The position numbers and the translations under genes were made by a program. DNA of 7,688 bases from Methylorubrum extorquens (lineage in GTDB: Bacteria; Pseudomonadota; Alphaproteobacteria; Rhizobiales; Beijerinckiaceae): contig JAEUAC010000249.1 in assembly GCA_019695455.1 (NCBI GenBank), positions 1 to 7,688 on the forward strand, given 5' to 3'. Position 1 is the first letter of the stretch. Each line of letters starts with the position of its first letter. The notes below the pieces were generated by a model that was not told where the DNA came from, searched no databases, and was given only the letters and a program-made list of their open reading frames with translations. Positions 5,476 to 7,688 of the stretch are shown one piece after another.

Positions 5476-6300
5476 ATGGCTCAATCCATCGTGCGTGACG
5501 CGCCCCTGGCGGGCATCGTCGATCCCGTCTGGACGCGCATCCGGCAGGAGGCGGAGGCCGTGGTCCGGGCCGAGCCCGCGCTGTCGACCTTTCTCGTCTC
5601 GACCATCCTGAACCACGATTCGCTCGACGGCGCCGTGATCCACCGCGTCGCGTGCCGGCTGGCGCATGCCTCGCTGCCGTTCGAGCTCATCGTGCAGACC
5701 TACGAGGAGGCGCTGGCGGCCGAGCCGTTCGGCGAGGCCTTCCGGGCCGACATCCTGGCGGTGGCGGACCGCGATCCCGCCTGCACGCGGCTCATGGAGC
5801 CGGTGCTCTACTTCAAGGGCTTCCACGCCATCCAGACGCACCGGCTCGCGCATTGGCTCTGGGGCCGCGGCCGCAAGGACCTCGCGCTCTACCTCCAGAG
5901 CCGCTCGTCCGAGTGCTTCCAGGTCGACATCAACCCGGCCGCCCGGATCGGACGCGGCATCTTCCTCGACCATGCGACCGGCGTCGTCGTGGGCCAGACG
6001 GCCGTGATCGAGGACGACGTGTCGATCCTGCAGGGCGTCACGCTCGGCGGCACGGGCAAGGAGCGGGGCGACCGGCATCCGAAGATCCGCCGCGGCGTGC
6101 TGCTCGGCGCGGGCGCGAAGGTGCTCGGCAACATCGAGGTCGGGCAATGCGCCCGCGTGGCGTCCGGCTCCGTGGTGCTGAAGCCCGTGCCGCGCAACAC
6201 GACGGTCGCGGGCGTGCCGGCCCGGGTGGTCGGGGAGGCGGGCTGCGCCGAGCCCGCGCGCTCCATGGACCAGATCCTGCGCGAGAAGGACGTCGCCTGA
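5476..6300 (+). CDS. cysE: Serine O-acetyltransferase
   Basis: CysE transfers acetyl from acetyl-CoA to L-serine, giving O-acetylserine, the carbon skeleton for cysteine synthesis in the cytoplasm. The 274 residues show the helical N-terminal domain (about 13-120, ending KGFHAIQTHRLAHWLW) followed by the left-handed beta-helix of hexapeptide repeats (about 150-250). The active-site signatures are all present: VDINPAARIGRGIFLDHATG with D165/H166 (equivalent to the E. coli Asp-His pair), and GGTGKERGDRHPKI with H201, then the GAGAKVLGNIEVG coil. Length equals the usual 270-280. The ATG at 5476 is preceded by GAGGAGG (5464-5470) with a 5-base spacer, a strong site. It lies between the alpha/beta hydrolase and DUF3126 genes on the same strand. 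No T-box or other leader structure could be recognised in the short gap before it, so control is probably by feedback inhibition by cysteine, as known for the family. Confidence 0.96.
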   Translation: MAQSIVRDAPLAGIVDPVWTRIRQEAEAVVRAEPALSTFLVSTILNHDSLDGAVIHRVACRLAHASLPFELIVQTYEEALAAEPFGEAFRADILAVADRDPACTRLMEPVLYFKGFHAIQTHRLAHWLWGRGRKDLALYLQSRSSECFQVDINPAARIGRGIFLDHATGVVVGQTAVIEDDVSILQGVTLGGTGKERGDRHPKIRRGVLLGAGAKVLGNIEVGQCARVASGSVVLKPVPRNTTVAGVPARVVGEAGCAEPARSMDQILREKDVA

Positions 6301-6381
6301 CGGCGGCGTCACGCAACGCGCCCGCCTTGCGGGCCGGCCCCGCGCGTGGCAAGCGCGGGCCGACGACGAACGGGGTATCGC

Positions 6382-6591
6382 GTGGACAAGACCGAAATCG
6401 CGAAGATCCAGGCCTACATGCGCCGGACCTTCGGCAACGAGACGATGCGGGTGGTGCCCCGCCCGAAGAAGGCCGATTCCGCCGAGGTCTTCGTGGGCGA
6501 GGAGTTCATCGGCGTGCTCTTCGTGGACGACGAGGACGGCGACCGCTCCTTCAACTTCCAGATGGCGATCCTGGCCGAAGACCTGGCCTGA
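6382..6591 (+). CDS. DUF3126 family protein
   Basis: This 69-residue acidic protein matches the alphaproteobacterial DUF3126 family. Characteristic stretches are VDKTEIAKIQAYMRRTFGN (residues 1-19), RVVPRPKKADSAEVFVGEEF (23-42) and the near-invariant end DDEDGDRSFNFQMAILAEDL (49-68). Its function is unknown. There is no signal peptide and no membrane segment. I chose the GTG at 6382 because the family begins at VDK and GGGG (6372-6375) lies six bases upstream; the longer reading from 6346 would add an unconserved arginine-rich stretch (MASAGRRRTGYR). It follows cysE by 81 bases on the same strand and is probably in the same transcript. The gap holds a GC-rich inverted repeat (CCCGCGC/GCGCGGG) without a T run. 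The neighbourhood suggests a link to cysteine metabolism, but that is only suggestive. Confidence 0.9.
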   Translation: MDKTEIAKIQAYMRRTFGNETMRVVPRPKKADSAEVFVGEEFIGVLFVDDEDGDRSFNFQMAILAEDLA

Positions 6592-6601
6592 CCACGGTTT
6601 T

Positions 6602-6644
6602 CCGGACGCGCGACCCGCTCCTGCCGACGCGGGTCGCGCTCCGG
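6602..6644 (+). terminator. Strong hairpin after the cysE-DUF3126 unit, without a T run
   Basis: An 11-bp perfect stem (6608-6618 with 6629-6639) encloses a 10-base loop, extended by five more pairs (6602-6606 with 6640-6644) across a single bulged C. It begins 10 bases after the DUF3126 stop. No T run follows on either strand, so it may mark a Rho-assisted 3' end or a stability element rather than a classic intrinsic terminator. Confidence 0.5.
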
Positions 6645-6696
6645 GCGCCGTCCCGCTCGCCGCCAGGAGCCGGCGGGGCCCGGAGGCCGCGCCGCG

Positions 6697-6734
6697 TTAA
6701 CCGCGCCGCGAGACTTCACTTAACGAAGCGTTAA
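6697..6734 (+). promoter_or_regulatory. CtrA-like binding site upstream of the small membrane protein
   Basis: TTAA at 6720-6723 and TTAA at 6731-6734 are exactly 7 bases apart, the spacing of the CtrA cell-cycle regulator box (TTAA-N7-TTAA) known in Alphaproteobacteria. The sequence is also a palindrome, TTAACG-AAG-CGTTAA. An extra half-site TTAACC lies at 6697-6702. AT-rich words are rare in this GC-rich DNA, which strengthens the case. It ends 37 bases before the ATG at 6772. Binding is inferred. Confidence 0.55.
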
Positions 6735-6771
6735 AGGCGCGCCATGAACCGGGCCCGGAGGGGATCGGCTC

Positions 6772-7095
6772 ATGAATCCTGGTTGGCTCGATGCGATCGC
6801 GGCTCTGGCCGCCGGCTTCGCCTTCGCGGGTCTCGTCACGTCCGGCTTCGAGGGCCTGACCGGGAGGCGCTGCGGCCTCGCCGCGCTCCGCACGGGCGAC
6901 GGGCGGGCGCTGGCCCACGTGCCGCTGCTCGTCCTCGCCGCACCGCTCCTCATCGTCCGCACGGCGTTCGTGGCCGAGCCGGGGTACCGGCCGAACCTCG
7001 TCGGGATCGCGGTGCTCACCGCCATCGCGGGCGGCTGGAGCCTCGCCTCCGGGCGCCTCGTCCTCGACATCGCGGGGCTCGCCGGCGCAGCTTGA
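6772..7095 (+). CDS. Small membrane protein, probably DUF6949 family
   Basis: This 107-residue hydrophobic protein has three likely membrane helices, at about residues 5-24 (LDAIAALAAGFAFAGLV), 47-66 (AHVPLLVLAAPLLIVRTAFV) and 76-105, separated by a charged loop with TGRRCGLAALRTGDGR. The pattern of a short helix ending in AGLVTSGFE, then VPLLVLAAPLLIVR and a final GGWSLASG segment, resembles the small membrane proteins annotated DUF6949 in Hyphomicrobiales. I recall that family only roughly, so the name is tentative; function is unknown. The ATG at 6772 has GGAGGGG (6757-6763) 8 bases upstream. A CtrA-like site lies just before it, hinting at cell-cycle control. The next gene follows by 52 bases in the same direction and may share the transcript. 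Confidence 0.78.
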   Translation: MNPGWLDAIAALAAGFAFAGLVTSGFEGLTGRRCGLAALRTGDGRALAHVPLLVLAAPLLIVRTAFVAEPGYRPNLVGIAVLTAIAGGWSLASGRLVLDIAGLAGAA

Positions 7096-7147
7096 CGCGG
7101 CCGCACCCGGTCGGCACGTCCCTCCCGGACGCAACGGGAGGTCACGC

Positions 7148-7678
7148 ATGCCGCTCTACGAGATCGACGGGGTCGGCCCCGAACTGCCGCCCGACGGCGA
7201 CTTCTGGATCGCGCCGGACGCCCACGTCATCGGTCGCGTCCGCATCGGGCGGGGCGTCGGCATCTGGTTCGGCGCGGTGCTGCGCGGCGACAACGAGTGG
7301 ATCGACATCGGCGACGGCACGAACGTGCAGGAGGGCAGCGTGATCCATACGGATCCCGCCTTCCCGGTCGCCATCGGCCCGGGCTGCACGATCGGCCATT
7401 CCGCCATCATCCATGGCTGCATCGTCGGGGCGAACTCGCTCGTCGGCATGGGCGCCACCGTGCTGAACGGCGCGCGCATCGGCGACGATTGCCTGGTCGG
7501 CGCGAACGCGCTCGTCACCGAGGGCAAGACCTTCGCGGACGGCTCGCTCATCGTCGGCGCGCCGGCCAAGGCCGTCCGCCAGCTCGACGCGGCCGCGATC
7601 GCAGGCCTCCGCGGCTCGGCCGAGCGCTACACGGCCAACGCCCGCCGGTTCAGGAGCGGGCTCAAGCGCATCGACTGA
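7148..7678 (+). CDS. Gamma-class carbonic anhydrase-like protein (hexapeptide repeat)
   Basis: This 176-residue left-handed beta-helix protein belongs to the gamma carbonic anhydrase family (YrdA/PaaY/CaiE-like). Hexapeptide repeats run from about residue 22 to 140. The three zinc-ligand histidines are conserved: H67 (SVIHTD), H84 (TIGHSA) and H89 (AIIHGC), with the usual 5-residue spacing between the last two. The RGD segment at residues 46-48 and Q61 of the NVQEGS motif are also present. A C-terminal helix (about 147-170) closes the fold, which normally forms trimers. It could hydrate CO2, but many members of this subgroup lack demonstrated activity, and PaaY members are thioesterases, so the reaction is uncertain. 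The ATG at 7148 has GGGAGG (7136-7141) six bases upstream. It ends 10 bases before the window edge. It may be co-transcribed with the small membrane protein before it. Confidence 0.92.
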   Translation: MPLYEIDGVGPELPPDGDFWIAPDAHVIGRVRIGRGVGIWFGAVLRGDNEWIDIGDGTNVQEGSVIHTDPAFPVAIGPGCTIGHSAIIHGCIVGANSLVGMGATVLNGARIGDDCLVGANALVTEGKTFADGSLIVGAPAKAVRQLDAAAIAGLRGSAERYTANARRFRSGLKRID

Positions 7679-7688
7679 GGGCGGGAGG

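Noticed and set aside
5437..6312. Leftward 291-codon frame antisense to cysE
   Set aside because: CysE is complete and well started on the other strand; this is a GC-rich shadow.

Overview
The window is a GC-rich, mostly coding piece of chromosome from an alphaproteobacterium. The best fit is the Hyphomicrobiales, probably Methylobacterium or a close relative. This is inferred from the PhyR/NepR pair (general stress response regulators confined to Alphaproteobacteria), alphaproteobacterial families such as DUF3126 and the NDUFS6-like zinc-finger protein, the very high GC content, and a CtrA-like TTAA-N7-TTAA site. I see no tRNA, rRNA, insertion sequence or CRISPR array.

Left part (1-772): the 5' end of a leftward type I polyketide synthase-like gene, cut by the window edge. 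Only the N-terminal half of its first ketosynthase domain is present, with the catalytic cysteine.

General stress response block (about 940-3000): a small DUF1328 membrane protein (+), nepR (-), phyR (+) and a KGG-repeat stress protein (-). Each of the four genes is preceded by the same promoter-like sequence, GGAAC-N16-GGTT, 31-57 bases before the start codon. This closely matches the known EcfG-type sigma factor promoter (GGAAC-N16/17-cGTT). In the established model, phosphorylated PhyR uses its sigma-like domain to pull the anti-sigma factor NepR off EcfG, and EcfG then transcribes stress genes. Here the two switch proteins are transcribed divergently from back-to-back promoters, and two likely effector genes sit on either side. 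Neither the sigma factor nor a sensor kinase is in the window. Strong intrinsic terminators follow the DUF1328 gene and the KGG gene, and a cluster of extragenic hairpins follows phyR.

Metabolic block (3092-6591): a leftward pair (zinc-finger protein, then FAD-dependent monooxygenase) is divergent from a rightward series: alpha/beta hydrolase, cysE (serine O-acetyltransferase, first step of cysteine synthesis) and a DUF3126 protein.

Right end (6592-7688): a strong hairpin, a CtrA-like site, a small membrane protein (probably DUF6949) and a gamma-class carbonic anhydrase-like protein that ends just before the window edge.

The most interesting feature is the compact, apparently co-regulated EcfG promoter cluster around phyR/nepR. 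The regulators belong to a described system; the local regulon layout and the uniform GGTT -10 variant are what deserve a second look. I found no convincing evidence of a wholly new system.
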